Below are positions 21,600 through 36,546 of a DNA stretch of 64,000 nt, piece after piece (positions within the stretch are counted from its first letter, which is position 1; each line of letters starts with the position of its first letter). The notes beneath the pieces were generated by a model, which did no database searches, was not told the DNA's origin, and saw only the letters and a list, made by a program, of their open reading frames with translations. Made by a program: the position numbers and the translations under genes. The DNA comes from Chrysoporthe austroafricana (lineage: Eukaryota > Ascomycota > Sordariomycetes > Diaporthales > Cryphonectriaceae): contig JYIP02000002.1 of the NCBI GenBank assembly GCA_001051155.2, forward strand, positions 317,583-381,582, given 5' to 3'.

Positions 21600-24500
21600 T
21601 TATTGTATTGCAAGTTTTTTCGATCTTTTGGAATAAATAGATTAGCTTATTCCAATATACTTTCTATTCGTAAATCGCGTTTTAGCTTATTTCGTTTTCG
21701 TAAGGCAGTTATAATAATATTTCCCGGTTTAAAGACTTTTTCCGCTAATAGCCGCTTTTGCTTTACTCTTTCTTGCAATTCGGCTATAGCTTTGCATTTC
21801 CGTTTGAAATTACGTATTATTTTATCTATATTCAAGGCATTATAAGGCATTTATATATTATAATAATTAAAATAATTCATCCATTTTACTAAATATTTAA
21901 TTCTATACAAATTATATTTATATTTTCGCTTATAGCAGTTAATTATCTTTTTTAGCTTATAATATCAATAATTCTTTCAGTATTTCTCGATATCCGGATT
22001 TTTTAGCATATTTATTAAGTTTTAATATATAAAGTTATATTTATAAAAATTTATTTTAGAAAAATTTGCAAGCTTTAATTATATTACTGAAATTATTAAA
22101 TGGATATTTATATAAAGAATTAATTTCAATTTATATACTAAATTCTTTATCTTTCGAATAATTTGGAAAAATCTTATTCTTTATTATAAAAATTTCAGAA
22201 ATAAGTTATTTAGCAATAAATATTTATAACTTAAGCGAATATATACTTAATTATTTAATTCGAAAACTATTTAGCAATAATACTTATTATATTGCAATTT
22301 AGCTGCTATTTACATTTTAATAATAAAAAATTAAGCTTTTTTCTAAAAAAACTTTTTTTGCTAAGAGTATTATATTTTTTATTTACTAGCCCGATAATAA
22401 GTTAAATCCGAATAGCATTTAGCTAGCTGAATATTTTATAGCTCGGTTATATGCATTATTCAAATTGAATTATAATGCCAATATTATTTCGGTTTATTTT
22501 GCATTAAAGTAAGCGGTTATAAAATACCGAATTGCTATTTTAATTATTCAATTCTTTATTTCAGATTGCTTATCCGTTTGCGAATACGAAGCAATAGAAT
22601 AAGCAAATTTCGTTCCGATAGCTTTTTATAAATATTTCTAGAATTCCGATAAGAATTTCGAATCTCTATTTAAAATAATCTTTTTGAATATTTCTTAGCT
22701 AATAATATAAAATATCCGTAAGATAAGGGTTGCTTAATTTGCTATAATATATATTGCATTGCTTAATATAATAATTATAGCTTTGGAATATTTATTTATA
22801 ATTATAAGAAATATATTTAAAAATAATATTTTAGCTAAAGTTTATATAATATTTATAAATAATACTATCGGTAGTTTTATAATAAAGTCTATAATAATAA
22901 TATAGAATAGGATTAATAAAGATAATATAAATTATATTTCTTTTAAAAATTGCTATAAATTATTTTTATTCTTATTACAAGCTCGATATATCGATATATA
23001 ATTGCATATTTTAGCATAATAATATCTAATAACGAATCGATTTATTAAATTATATTATATACAATTTATATTAAAATAATATTTTCTATTATAAGCTTCC
23101 TTAATAAAATTTAATGCTATTTCATTCGGGATATATAATTATTATTTCCTATAATAATCTTTAAAAAATAGTAAGCTATTATAATTTAATATAAAAAATA
23201 GTTAAGCAATTTTATTTAAGTCTTTTAATTATTCGATTATTTTAGATTATAAGAAGTATTTTTTATATTCTTTCTTAATATGCCCTTTTATTTCGCTATT
23301 TATAAATATTTTATTGAAAACTTAAATAAATTCGTCTTTTTATATTTTATTTAGAACGCTTTTATTATTAATAAGTTTCTAGGTAAATAGTAATCTTAAT
23401 ATAATATTTGCGAGAATATTCGATTTTCCCGGTATATAATATACTTTCAAGTCGAATTAGCTTAAATATTCCAAAACAAAAATTAATTGCATATTTATTT
23501 TAATCTTATTTATTATATTTATAAATAACGAATAAATAATACTAATTATTATTGCATAATTAATAAAGATATAAATTAGCTTAATTCGATTCAATTCTAT
23601 TATTATTTGCAGTTTTCGTATTAGCTATATTAAATAAGTTATTTTTAACTTTATAAGCTAATACTTTCATTTTGCTTTATTAATTATCTTGCTTAAATAA
23701 AAGATTAATTATATAGCTATATTTGCTATTAGCAATATTCTATTCTATATATAATTGTTTGCTAATTGGAAAATAATATTTGAAAATTTTATTTCCTTAA
23801 ATATATTTAATTAAATAAAAAGAAGTTTATTTGAAATATAATAAAATAAAGCATTTTTAGCTTCTAAAGCTATTTTGAAATTATAAAAACTATTAATTTC
23901 GTTTAATATTAAATCGAAAATAGCTTATATAATATAGTTTCGTTATTTTATATTTGAAAATAAATAATTCGATTAATAAATTTCGCTTAGCATTTTAGTT
24001 TTCTTTCTTTAAAATAAGTTAACTTTATAGCTATATTTAAGAATTAAGTAATATAAATATCTTATAAATCCAATAAACCTTTCCAGTTGCTAGAATATTT
24101 TAAGGAATTCCAGATTGCGAATAGCTTATATCCGGTATTCCGTATTGGAAATTCTGAATCCGTTTATTTTGAATCTTAAAATTTAGATTAAAGGATATTT
24201 AAAAAACGATTTGAATTTAACTAATAAAATATTTTTGCATAAAAATAACGAGAAGATAATTTATAAGTATTGCAAGTAGTTTTATTTTATAATTGAATAA
24301 ATAATAATATTATTTATAAAAGCGAAAGCAAATTTATAATATAATTATAAGAGTTAATTTATAAAATGCTGGATATAAAATAGTAAATTTCGAAATCTTA
24401 TAAATAGAATTTTCATTCTTTTTTAATTATAATAATTAATAATAGTAAATTAGTTTTTATAATCTGGATATATTAGGAATTAATAGAAAAATTGCTATAT

Positions 24501-27500
24501 ATTTATTATTATAATATATATTTTTCTTTTCAGTTATTTAATAATTTCTTGCTATAATAGCAAAAAGTAAATATTAAGAATTAAGATTTTATTTAAAGCA
24601 TATAAATTAATTATTATATATTTTTTCTTTTAGCTATTTATATTCTTTTAAATTATAAAGATTAATAAACCGAATAGCATTATATTTATAATCTATTTAA
24701 TTCGATTTTGCTAATATAATTTATTCAAAACTTTATTAATTATTTCTTAATTTTTTTTATTTAAATAATATAGCTTTTATCTTATTTTTTAATTCTATTA
24801 TTTTTCGATTAAATTAACTTTTATTTATTAATCGATTAATATATTAATGGGATTTATATCTTTAAAAATTTCAGTATATACTTATATTAATTTTATAACT
24901 TTATAGAAAAATTCTAGTAAATACTTGCAAATATATATATTGAAATTAATTTCCGATTCTTTAATAGCTTTATTTTTTCGAATTTCTAATTTATTATTAT
25001 TTTCGAAATAATTTCTTATTTCGGGAATCTCTATATCCGGGAATCGGTATTCTTCTAGCTATTTTCTAATAATTTCCGTAATTTATTAGAAAATATACTT
25101 AATAAATAATAATTAATTTGAATTCAGCTTTCCTAAAAGCTATAACCCGTTTTTAATTCGTTAAAAAAAATATTATCGCGCGATATAATAATAGTTATCG
25201 TAATTCGCTAATAGGGTTATATAATTTGTCTGGAATAATTCGATTATCTTTAAAAATTAATTTTTCTGAATTTTTAAAAAAGTTGCTATTTAATTTGTTA
25301 TTAAAACTTTTTTAATTTAATAGCTTATTAAGCAATTTATTTACCCTTTCTATTTCGGCTTAAATAGAAAAAGTACGTTTTTGGAATTCGCTTAATATTA
25401 ATAAGAATTAGCTTATAAGATTTAAGCAGCATTATTATAATAATTGCGGCTTTTGCTTGCTAAGATTGTATTAATATTCGGGCAAATACTTTTACTTTCG
25501 CTATAGCATTATTAAAATAACCAAATCGTATAAACGATTTTGAATTCAGAATATTTAATTCGTAAGGAATATTATATTTTTATTTTAATAGAATGCTTGC
25601 TTTTAATTAATCTAATATTCAAATTCTTATTTAAATACGAAATATAATTAAATAGCTATATTTATTACTTTAGAAATATAAATCGAATTTAGCTTAGCTT
25701 TTTGCTAGCGATTGGCTTATATCTTTAAGTTTAGCCTTTACGTTCCAATTTACTTTCGCTTTAAGGAATTGCATTAGTAATTTTTCGGCAATAGTATAAC
25801 GATTAATGCTTATATCGATATAAACTTTTATATCCGGCTTATTTAAGTATATTCTAGCTGCAACTCTTGCATACGTATAGCTATTACTCTGATAAAGCTT
25901 AACTATAAATATAGGAATATTATATTTTAAGATTTCTCTTTTCTATATATTAATTTTGGGAAAATTCTATAATTAATTAAATAGTTATATAGAGTATTTA
26001 ATATGAAATATGCTTTCGTTTACCGATAATTTTACTTTTTCGGCTCGAAAAATCCAGATATTATTTTTGATTATTATATTCTCTTTATTAGCTTATTCTT
26101 TTAATTTATTCTCTTATTTCTATAAGTTTTCGCTATTTTCAGTTTTTTTATTTTATTTATTGCTATCCGTTATAAATAAATCGTTATTTATAAAGAAATA
26201 GCCTTTTCGAACTAGCTTATTTTCTTTATTTGAATTATATTGCAATTTTCTATTATTAATATTGAAATTTGCTAAAATTAATTAAATAAAATATCTTTTA
26301 GCATTTTTTCATACGAATCGATAGTAAAAGCATAATTAGAAATTTCGGTTTTTTGAAATTGAACTTTTGCTATTATTTATAATATTAATTAATATTTTCT
26401 TAATTATATTAAAGATATTTTGTTATTTGGCTATTCGCTTTTATAATTAGTTCCGAGTATTTATTAGCTTTTGCTATTATTTTAATAAAAGCTTTCGAAA
26501 TTTATATTCCGGGATATATTTAATGCTTTTAGATAAATTTAGCTAGTTAAATATCCTTATTAAGCGAGATAAATATTCAAGTTTTTAAAGCTTAAATCTT
26601 TTAAAATATTTTAAGAATATATTAGCTAAGAAATAAATATTAATATTAAGAAAATTAATAGCCGATTGCATAATTTTCCGTACCGATTATGCGGGTTTAC
26701 GAAATAATCTTATTATATAATTTAATTCGAAAATATGCTATATTTCTTATTTCGCTTTAAAACATTTTTCAAAATCTCTTATATCCTTATTTCGATTAAA
26801 TCTATCGAAATATCTAACTATTAGTTTTTTATCGATCCAATCCTAAATATTTTTAGCTAAATACGAATTTGGATATTCGGCTAGCTTAATAAATCGATAG
26901 ATATAATAAGTAAATTCCAAAATATTGCAATTATTTCGTATATTTTTTCTGGAATATTATTAAGCATTTAACAAATCCTTTATAGTTTTCTGCAATATAA
27001 AGAAATCTTTTCTTAATTATTTCTTTTACTAGCTTTAATTATGCTTATATAAAGTAAAATCTTTATACTTTTGAAAAGATAATATAAAATAAAATCAAAT
27101 ATATATTATTCTAATTAAGCAAGCAAATAAATAAAAATTAAAATATTTAGCGCATTTTGCATTTTTAGCTATATATATTTTATACCGGTTTATAAAGGCT
27201 TGAAAGTCTTTCCAAATAGTAATTTTGCTATTTATAATAAATATAATTATTAAATTAATATAATCGTTCTAATTTTTATAAAATCGGAATTGCTTTATAA
27301 CCGTATTCTTAAATTCCTTATTAATGCTAACGGGCAATGCTATAAATTTAAATAAATCAAATCGATATATTCGGGGATTTTTAAATTGCTTATAGCTAAA
27401 TAATAAGTTTTGAAAACTATTGCTCTTATTATCGCTAAAATTCGATAGATCCGGTAATTCATTTAGCTTACCGATTAATTCTTCTTAGAAATTAAGATTA

Positions 27501-28528
27501 ATTTTAATATTTAGCTTAAAGCCCGAAAATAATTTTTAATCTAATTAATTTCTTGCTTTTAATATAAATATTTGCCGGATATATTCCTTAATATTAAGAA
27601 ATGCCGGTTTAATAAAGCGATATCCGTTATTAGCATAATATTTCGCGGCCGAAACGAAAAGGGATTCTTTAATAAGTTCCGATTAAAATGCTTATATATT
27701 AAAAGCTTATTGCAATTGGAATATTTTTTTAAACTCAATATATACTGCTTTTTCCGAAATAAAGCTATTTCAGTAAATTGCTTTTATTTCAAATTGCTAT
27801 AGAAACTAGTCTAATAAGTTAATAACTGAAAAAAAAAGAATCGGATATTTCTGAAAAATAATAATGCAATTATCTAATTTTCTTTTATCCAATCTTTTTT
27901 CTTTATAATTTTCTTTTCTAAAAAGCTATAAATAATCCGATAAACCCGATTAGAATATTAATATGCTTTTTATTATAAAGTTTATAAAATTAGCCGAAAT
28001 AGCTATAATAGAATTTTATTTAAAAGCATTCCAATTCTGAATTCTTATTAAGAAAGAAGAAATATACTTACTTTTTAAAATTAATTATTTTCCTTTGCTT
28101 TTATTTATTTTTCTTATTATAATTGAAAAATTCTTAAATTTATTAATAAATCTAGAATTTAAATTTTCGGTCGAATATCGTAATAAATAAATATATTTAA
28201 TTCTGCTATTAATATTAATATATTCAAATATATAATATTTTTGATTTTCGATAAATTATTATTAAGCTAATTTTTTTAACGGATTTTCCAAATTATTAAA
28301 TCGAAAAGTATTTTCGCTTTTATTTATTTTTATAAACATTTATTATTATTTCTTTTCCGTTATCGTTTTAGCAAGCTATTAAATTTACAATATTTAGAAA
28401 AAAAATTTTAAAATATATTATTCTTTCCTATTTATTAAGATAAATTCTTATCGAAATTCGATTTTCTTCCCTTTTAAGTTTATTGCTTAAGCAATAAAAG
28501 CTATTTTTGCTTAATTATTTATGCTTTT
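21600..28528 (-). pseudogene. gag-pol remnant of the outer family B element
   Basis: The minus strand carries the same order of fragments as the inner copy: the post-integrase/chromodomain end at 21647-21850 (NFKRKCKAIAELQERVKQKR), then integrase, RT and gag going right. The sequence antisense to 27572-27802 matches the gag part around 29937-30179 of the inner copy. Stops occur every few tens of codons. At 28528 it is cut within gag by the inner element and resumes at 39185. Confidence 0.75.
28524..28528. repeat. target-site duplication CTTTT, left copy
   Basis: CTTTT precedes the inner B LTR and recurs at 39185-39189 directly after its right LTR. It shows that the inner copy inserted into the gag of the outer copy. 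Confidence 0.85.
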
Positions 28529-28735
28529 TGATAGCAAAACCCATAGACGAGGTGAATTCGTAATGGATTCGCTTAGTGAATCTATAATGAATCCCCTAGT
28601 AAATACGCAATGAATTTACCAAGTAGATGCTATACCCTTACCGGGAGGCTTATATAATGCCCTGATAGGCTTTAGCGTAATCCACTTTTTTGGAAAGAGT
28701 ATGCTTTATAATATATTTCAGTACGTTTACTATCA
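28529..28735 (+). repeat. 5' LTR of the inner family B element
   Basis: 207 bp, TGATAGCAAAACCCATAG..GTACGTTTACTATCA. TGGTAGCTACGC at 28738 onward, two bases inside, is the only primer-binding-site-like sequence; which tRNA it would match was not determined. Confidence 0.9.
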
Positions 28736-28784
28736 ATTGGTAGCTACGCTTTATACGCCTTTGCTGCATAATCGGGTTTCGACT

Positions 28785-28935
28785 ATCGGCTCTGTAAAGC
28801 AACGGCTCCTGTAGGAATATCGGTTCTGTAGGATAACGGCCTCTATAGAAGTATCGGCTCTATAGAATATCGGCTCCTATAAGAATATCGGTCCTGTAAG
28901 ATATCGGCCTTTGTAGAAATAGCGTTCCTATAAGA
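28785..28935 (+). repeat. leader tandem array of family B, nine 16-18 bp units
   Basis: Degenerate units of the form ATCGGCTCTATAGRA start near 28785, 28801, 28819, 28835, 28853, 28869, 28886, 28902 and 28920, spaced 16-18 bp. The array lies between the LTR and gag. The same array appears inverted at about 39480-39640 in the outer element. It is a candidate packaging or dimerisation signal of the RNA, by position only. Confidence 0.75.
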
Positions 28936-28989
28936 AATATTACAATCATTTATCGATAATTCATTACCAATTCACTATAGCAATTACTG

Positions 28990-31330
28990 GCAATGATATT
29001 TTACTATTACGGCCTATCGATTACGTCGAGATCAAGCATCCCGCCCAGGTATATAAGTTCATACAAGCTTTAAACGACCTTGAGAGGAAGGATTGGGTCA
29101 TATCGGACGTCAAGATCTTTCTCGAAATCGCGTACGCTTTCGTCGACTGGAAACTTTTGGCCGATCGATACGAAAAAGCGAAACAGAACCCCAAAGAAGC
29201 CAATGCACTTTTGCAGAAAGCAAAGGCATAAATAGTCAAGCAAGGACAGCTTTTATTGCTTAAGCGCTGGACTTAAGAAGGAGGAAAGTCGAATTTCGAT
29301 AAGAATCTATCCTAGTAGATAAGAGAGAATAATACGTTCTGGGAAGATTTTTCCAAATATCGCAAATTTCGATAGCTTGCCGAAGCGATAACGGAAGAAG
29401 AACGATAACCAGTGCTTATAGAAATAAACGAAAGCGAGAATACTTTTCGACTTAATAACCCGGAAGATCCGTTAGAAAAATTAGCCTAGCGATAGTCTAT
29501 CGAAAATCGAAAGCATTATATGCTTGAATATACCAATACTGATAGCGGAATTAAGTATATTTATCTATTACGATATTCGACCGAAAACTTAGATCCCAAA
29601 TTTACCGATAAATCCGGGAATTTTTCAGCTATAGTAAGAAAAACAGACAAAAGCAAAGGAAAACAATTAGTTCCAGAAAGTAAACGTACTTCTTTCCCCT
29701 TAATAGGAACTTAGAATCGGAATGCTTCCAGACAAAATTCCATTATAGCTATTCCGGCCAACCTTATAAACTTTATAGCAGAAAGCATACTAACGCCCTA
29801 ATCGGATTTATCGGACTATCCGCAACTTTTCAGGGAAGAAAACTATAAGGAAGAAAGACTGGATAAGGGAAAATCGGACAGTCTTATTACTATCTTTCAG
29901 AAATATCCGACCCTTCCCTTCCCAATTACTAGCCCATTAGACTAATTTTTGTAACGACCCAAAATGAAAGCAATCTACCAAAACGGCTTTATTTCGGAAA
30001 AAGCAATACGCATTGGGTTCAAGAAAATATTCCGATTGTAACAAGCTTTCAATATACAAGCGCCTTAATCGGAACTTACTAAGGAACCCCTTCCCATTTC
30101 GGCCGCGAAACATTATACTAGTAACGGATATCGCTCTACCAGACCGGCATTTCCTGATATTAGGGAACGTATCCGGCAAATGTTTATATTAAGGGCAGGA
30201 AGTTAACCAGATCAAAAACTATTTTCGGGCCCCAAGCCAAACATTAAAATTAACCCTGATTTCCAAAAAGAACTAATCGGTAAGCCAAATAGACTACCGG
30301 ATTTATCGGATTCTAGCAATAATAAGAGCAATAGTTCTCGAAATTTATCATTCGGCTATAAGCAACCCAAAAATCCCCGAGCTTATCAACCTGATTTACT
30401 TAAACTTATAGCATTGCCCGTTAGCATTAATAGGGAATTCAAGGATATAATTATAGAGCGGTTCCGACCTTATAAGAACTGGAATAATTATGTTAACTTA
30501 ATAGTCGTATCCATTATAGACGGCAAAATCACTATCTGGAAGGACCTTTAAGCCTTTATAAACCGGTATAAAATATATATAGCCAGAAATATAAAACGCG
30601 CTAAATATTTCAGCTTCCATTTACCCGCTTGCTTAGCTAGAATAGCATATACTTGGTTCTATTTTACGTTATCTTCCCAAAAGCGTAAAGACTTTACTTT
30701 GCATAAATATAATTGGAACTAATAGAAAAAGTAATTAAGAAAAGATTTCTCTATATTGCGGAAAACCGCAAAAGACTTGCTAAACGCCTAATAATATTCC
30801 AAGAAAGATATACGCAATAACCGCAATATTCTGGAATTTACTTATTACGTCTATCGATTTACCAAATTAGCCGAATACCCAAACTTGTACTTGGCCAGAA
30901 ATATCTAGGATCGGATTGACAAAGAACTAGTAGCTAGACATTTCGACAGACCTAGTCGAAATAAAGATGCGAGGGATTTCGAAAAACGTTTTAAGGCGAA
31001 ACAAGAGATATGGCATATCCTCGAATCAGACCGCATAATAAGACCATCTCGTAAACCCGCGCAACCGGTACGGAAAGTTATGCAATCGGCTGCCAATCTT
31101 CCCAATATTAATATTCATTTCCCAGCCAATATATTCCCAGGATACTTTGGAAAATTCAGGCCTTAAGGACCTGAATATTTATCCCGCTCGATAAGAACAT
31201 TTAACCAGCCAAATCCATCTAAAAGCATTAGATATATCCCGGAATACGAATTCCGAAAGCTCTTACCAGAATAATAGCGAAAGCTAATAGATATTCGGAA
31301 CCAATTATAGGAACGGATAGCCAGATAATA
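28990..31330 (+). pseudogene. gag region of the inner family B element
   Basis: The plus frame begins with a capsid-like helical segment (YVEIKHPAQVYKFIQAL, DVKIFLEIAYAFVDWK, to 29231). It continues with open stretches (29520-29714 SGIKYIYLLRYSTENLDPKF; RAKYFSFHLPACLARIAYTW near 30610). Stops are TAG/TAA in place of Gln/Arg codons. No zinc knuckle was identified. The boundary with the protease is not clear. Confidence 0.55.
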
Positions 31331-34300
31331 AAACATCTCGGGTATAGTTAGGAAAATATTAACTAATATTATGGATAATAGCAGAAATTCAATTTCAAAA
31401 AACCAAAATTTCCAACCGCACTTTTACTATCAATTCGCACGAAAAGATGCTAGAAAACGTTTTATCCAGTTAACCCTAGCAAACTTCAATATCGATAACG
31501 GAAAATTGCAATATAATCCAGATAAAGAGAATAAGCTAGCTCGAAAAGGCTATTTCCTTATAGATAACGATCTATTTATAGCGGATAGCGATAAATACGA
31601 TAAAGAAACTGAAAACGGCGAAAACCTATAGAAGCAAAAAGACGAGTTGGAAAAACAGGCTAATAAGGAAAACGTAATAATCGAAAACGATATCTAGATT
31701 TTTCGAGCCGAAAAAATAAAATTATCGGTAAACAAAAGCATATTCCATATCAAGTACTTTATACAATTATCCAGTCAGCTATAGAATTTTCCCAAAGTCG
31801 ATATATGGAAAAGAAAAATCTTGGGATATGATATTCCTATACTTACAGTCAAGCCTTATCAGGGCAGCAGCTATACGTATACAAGAGCTGCAGCCAAAGC
31901 ATACCCGAATGGGCCGGATATAGAGGTCTATATCGATATAAGCGCTAGTCGTTATGCTATTGCCGAGGAATTGCTAGTACAGTTCCTTAAGGCGAAAGTA
32001 GACTGGAACGTAAAGGCTAAGTTCAGAAATATAAGCCAGTCGTTAGCAAAAGGCTGGGCTGAATTCGATTTGTATTTCCAAAGCAATAAGTACGGCTACC
32101 CAATTATATTTCGTATTCGAATAAGAGCTTGAGTATTGGATTAACTGGAAGCAAATATCTTGCTAAGATAGGAATATAATATTCTTTACGAACTGGATAT
32201 TCTGAATTCAGAATCGTTTATACGATTTGGTTATTTTGGTAATGCTATAGTAAAAGTAGAAGTATTTGCCCGAATGCTAGCACGATCTCGGCAAGCAAAG
32301 GCTGCAACTATTACGGTAATGCCGCCCAGATCTTATAGGCTAATCCCTATTAATATTAAGCGAATCCCAAAAATATAATCCTTCTATTCAAGCCGAAACA
32401 GAAAAGGTAAATGAATTGCTTAATAAGCTACCAGATTAAGGAAGTCCTAATAACGAACCAGGCAGCAATCCCTTTAAAGATCCAGAAAAACTAATTTCTA
32501 GAAATAATCGAACTATTCCAGACAAATCATATAACCCCGCTAGCGAATTACGATAACTACTATTATATCGCGCGATAATACCTCTTTCAATAAACTTAGA
32601 ACAGGTTATAGCTTTTAAGAAAGCTGAATTCAGACTAACTGTCATTCATTAAGCATATTTTCCAATAAACTGCGGAAATTACTGGAGAATAGCTGGAAAA
32701 GTACCGATTCCCGAATATGGAAACTCCCGAAATAAAAGATCACCTCGAAAACAGTAATAAACTAAGGATCCGGAAAGATAAAGCTATTAAGGAATCGGAA
32801 ATTGAATTCGGTATATACGTTTGCAAGCGTTTACCGGAATTTCTCCATAAAATTATAGAATTAATACGGGCATACGCTAGAGTTTTCAAAGATATAAATC
32901 CCGTTAATATGCTAATCGATTAATAAATAAAGGTTAACCTGGTCGAAAAATAGCAGAATTAGAAAATAGAATAAAAGCTATACTATTCAAGTAAGGAAGA
33001 TTAAGAGGTAATTAACGAAATTTTGGATAAATTATACTAGCAAAGTCGAGCTGAATAAGTTATAAGTGCAATGCCATTCGGTTTACCAATCTTTATAGTT
33101 TGGAAGAATATAAATAGCTAAAAGAAAAGATATATAGTAATTGATTTACGCGCTTTGAATAAAGTTTTAATTCCCGATATTTACCCTTTGTTATTATAAC
33201 AGGAAATTATCAAACAGCTAAAAGGAAAAATATATATTACGGTAATAAATATATAGCAATTTTTCTATTAATTCCTGGTATATTCAGACTATAAAAACCG
33301 ATTTACCATTATTAATTATCGTAATTAAAAAAGGATAAAAGTTCTACTTATAGGATTTCGAAGTTCATTATCCTATATCCAGCATTTTATAAATTAATTC
33401 TTACGACTATATTACAAGTTTGCTTCCGCTTTTATAGATAATATCGTTATCCATTTAACTATAGAACAAAACTACTTGCGATACTTACAAACTATCTTCT
33501 CGCTATTTTTACGCAAAAACATTTCATTAGCTGGACCCAAATCGTTTCTTGGATATCTTTCAGTCCAGATCTTAGGATTCAAAGTAAACGGACTCGGAAT
33601 TTCCAATACGGAATACCGAATGCAAGCCATTCGCGATCTGGAATTCCCCAAAACATTCTAGCAACTAGAAAGGTTTATCGGATTTACAGGATATTTACGC
33701 TACTTAATTCCTAGATACAGTCATAGAATTAATCTATTTCAGAGAAAGAAAACTAGGATGCTAAGCGAGGCTTGCCAATCGAACCGTTTACTTTTAGGCA
33801 TAGGATAGCGAAACTATATTACGCAAGCCACTTTCGACTTAATACTAGACGAAATTAATAGTTTTTATAACTTCAAAACGGCTTTGGAAGCTAAAAATGC
33901 TTTATTTTACTATATCCCAGACAAACCTTTCTTTATCCAGCTGGATATGTCTAAGGAAATAGGGTTCTCAAGTATTATTTTCCAATTAGCAAACGACTAT
34001 ATATAGAATGGAATATTGCTAATAGCAAATATAGCCGTACAACCAATCCTCTATTTAAGCAAGACGATTAACAAGGCAGAACGAAAGTACTGGCTTATAG
34101 AGCTAGAGGTAGCCTATCTGGTATAGCTAATACGAAAACTGAAAACGATAATAAGATCGAACCGAGCCAAACCAGTTTATATCCTTACCGATTACGCAAT
34201 AACGGTTGGCATTATCTATTCGTTATCCATAAATATAGTAAATAAGACCAAGGCAAATATGCGGCTAATTCTCGTTTCGGAATACTTAAGCCAATTCGAC

Positions 34301-36228
34301 TTGAAAGCATACTATATACTAGGAAAGTCGAATATTCTCGCAAATGCTATATTAAGATTGCCATCCACCCAGAAACCTATTAATAATAAGGGCGTTCTAA
34401 ATAAGATATAGGAAAACGAACTTATCCAGGTTCTCAATAAAATATCCATGGATAGCGAAATGAAAAGGCGTATCAAGAAAAGATACGAAAAATACCCCTT
34501 ATAGTCCAGAATAATCGAATAACTGAAAAACCCAAATAAGGTTATCCGATTACCTTTTATATTAGATTATAATAGCTTACTATTTCTCAAGGATTATTAC
34601 AGGAAATAACGATTATATATCCCGAATAAAGTAGCATTGGATTTTATCAAAAAAGCTTACGATAGAAAATATTATTTCGGCATAAACCGCATATAGCATA
34701 ACTTAACGGATTGATTTATTATCAGATATTGCTATGCCAAAATATGCAATTATATATCGATATATCGAGCTTATAACGAAAACAAAAACGATTTATAGCA
34801 ACCTTTAAAAGAAATGCAGCCTATATTATCTCTATTAATCCCATTCTATACTATTACTATAAACTTTATTATAGGATTACCGATAGTACTATTTATAAAT
34901 ACTATATAGGCTTTGGCTAAAATGCTATTCTTGAATGCATTTCTTACAATTACGAACAAGTATTCCAAAGCTACGATTATTATACCAAGTAATGCAATAT
35001 ATATTATAGCAAACTGGGCAACCCTTATCTTACGGATATTTTACATTATTAGCTAGGGAATACCCAAAAGGATTATTTCAAATAAAGATTCGAAATTCCT
35101 ATCGGAATTCTGGAAACATTTGTAAGAGGCTATCGGAACGAAACTTGCTTACTCTATTGCCTCGCATTCGCAAACGGACGGGCAATCTGAAATAAAAAAC
35201 CGAATAATTGAAATAGCAATTCGGCATTTCATAATCGCTTACTCTAATACAGAATAGACCGAAATAATACCGGCATTACAATTTAATCTGAATAATGCAT
35301 ATAACCGAGCTATAAAATATTCAGCTAGCCAAATGCTATTCGGATTCAACCTATTATCGGGCTAATAAATAAAGGATATAATACTCTTAGCAAAAGAAGT
35401 CTTCCAGGAAAAAGCTTAACTTTTCATTGCTAAAGCGCAAATAATAGCCAAATTGCAATATAATAAGCATTATTGCCAAATAGTTTTCGAATTAGATAAT
35501 TGGGTATATATTTGCTTGGGTTACGGGTATTCATTGCCAAATAACCTATTTCTGAAATTTTTACAATAAAGGATAGGATTTTTCCAGGTTATTCGAAAGA
35601 TAAGGAACTTAGCATATAAATTGAAATTGGCTTCCTATATAAATATCCATCCAGTAATCTTAATAATATAATTAATACTTGCAAATCTTTCTAAAACAAA
35701 CCCTTATAAATATAACCCTATATACTAGGACTTAGTAAATATGCTAGAAGATCCGGATATCGAGAAATACTTGGAAAACTACCGATATTACGAGCTAGAA
35801 AGGATAATTAGCCGCCGTAAGCGAAAGTATAAACGTAATCCGCATAGAATTGAATACTTAGTAAAATGGATAAATTACTCTAGCTATTACAATATATAAA
35901 TGCCCCGTAATGCCCTGAATGCGGACGAAATAATATATAATTTCGAACGGAAACGCGAAGCTATAGCCGAATTGCAGGAAAGAATAAAGCGAAGGCGGCT
36001 ACTAGCAGAAAAAGTCTTTGAACCGGGAGATATCGTCGTAATTGCCTTACGAAAATAAAGCAGGCCAAAGCGCGACTTACGAATAGAAAGTATACTGGAA
36101 TAAGCTAGTCTACTTATTCCAAGAAACCGAAAGAACTCGCAATGCAATAGGCGCGCATTAGAGTAAAGGCGACCGCTAAGTAAGGCAAATGAATTTCTAG
36201 CAAATGCAAAAGGCTATTATTTTGTGAA
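31331..36228 (+). pseudogene. pol of the inner family B element (PR-RT-RH-IN-chromodomain)
   Basis: ORFs at 31371-31631 and 31821-32132 precede RT, which starts near 33060 (AMPFGLPIFIVWKN, RYIVIDLRALNK, ASAFIDNIVIHLT, RKNISLAGPKSFLGYLSVQI in 33476-33661). RNase H and tether follow (AERKYWLIELEVAYLV). Integrase spans about 34600-35300 (TITINFIIGLP, SNKDSKFLSEFW, SHSQTDGQSEIKNRIIE; the first catalytic Asp reads Asn). A chromodomain-like tail (ERIISRRKRKYKRN, RIEYLVKWINYSSYYN) reaches about 35900 and a basic end (AELQERIKRRRLLAEKVF) lies near 36000. Stops and active-site changes are all of the RIP type. Confidence 0.82.
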
Positions 36229-36546
36229 CTGCTAATAAATTCACTTTATTTTCCTTTTCCTATTAGCGCGCTTATAACCACTATCCCTATTTACCCATTA
36301 CAGCCAGCCGTATCGCCCTGTCATTATTACTTTTCATTATACTTTTGAATACTATTTTTGGGTATTAAGCTAGCATTATTATCAATTTCGCTTTACTTTG
36401 CCAAGCTTCCGTAAATCCGCAAGGACCGTACTAATAAGGCTATCAATATTACTAAAACTAAGATGCGTTACGCGATTATCAGGTCGTATCTTTCCGCAAA
36501 TGCCTCGTTATAAGATTAAGATTAATAAAAAACGGTACGTTTAGCT
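36229..36546 (+). other. spacer between pol and ORF3 of the inner B element
   Basis: About 320 bp with stops in all plus frames. An ATG at 36473 is in a different frame from ORF3 and leads to stops. It could hold a promoter or splice acceptor for ORF3; nothing specific is visible. Confidence 0.4.

Noticed and set aside
28785..28935. Regular repeat array that might look like CRISPR
   Set aside because: Units are contiguous, 16-18 bp, with no unique spacers; the place is a retrotransposon leader in a fungus, and the array recurs inverted in a second copy.
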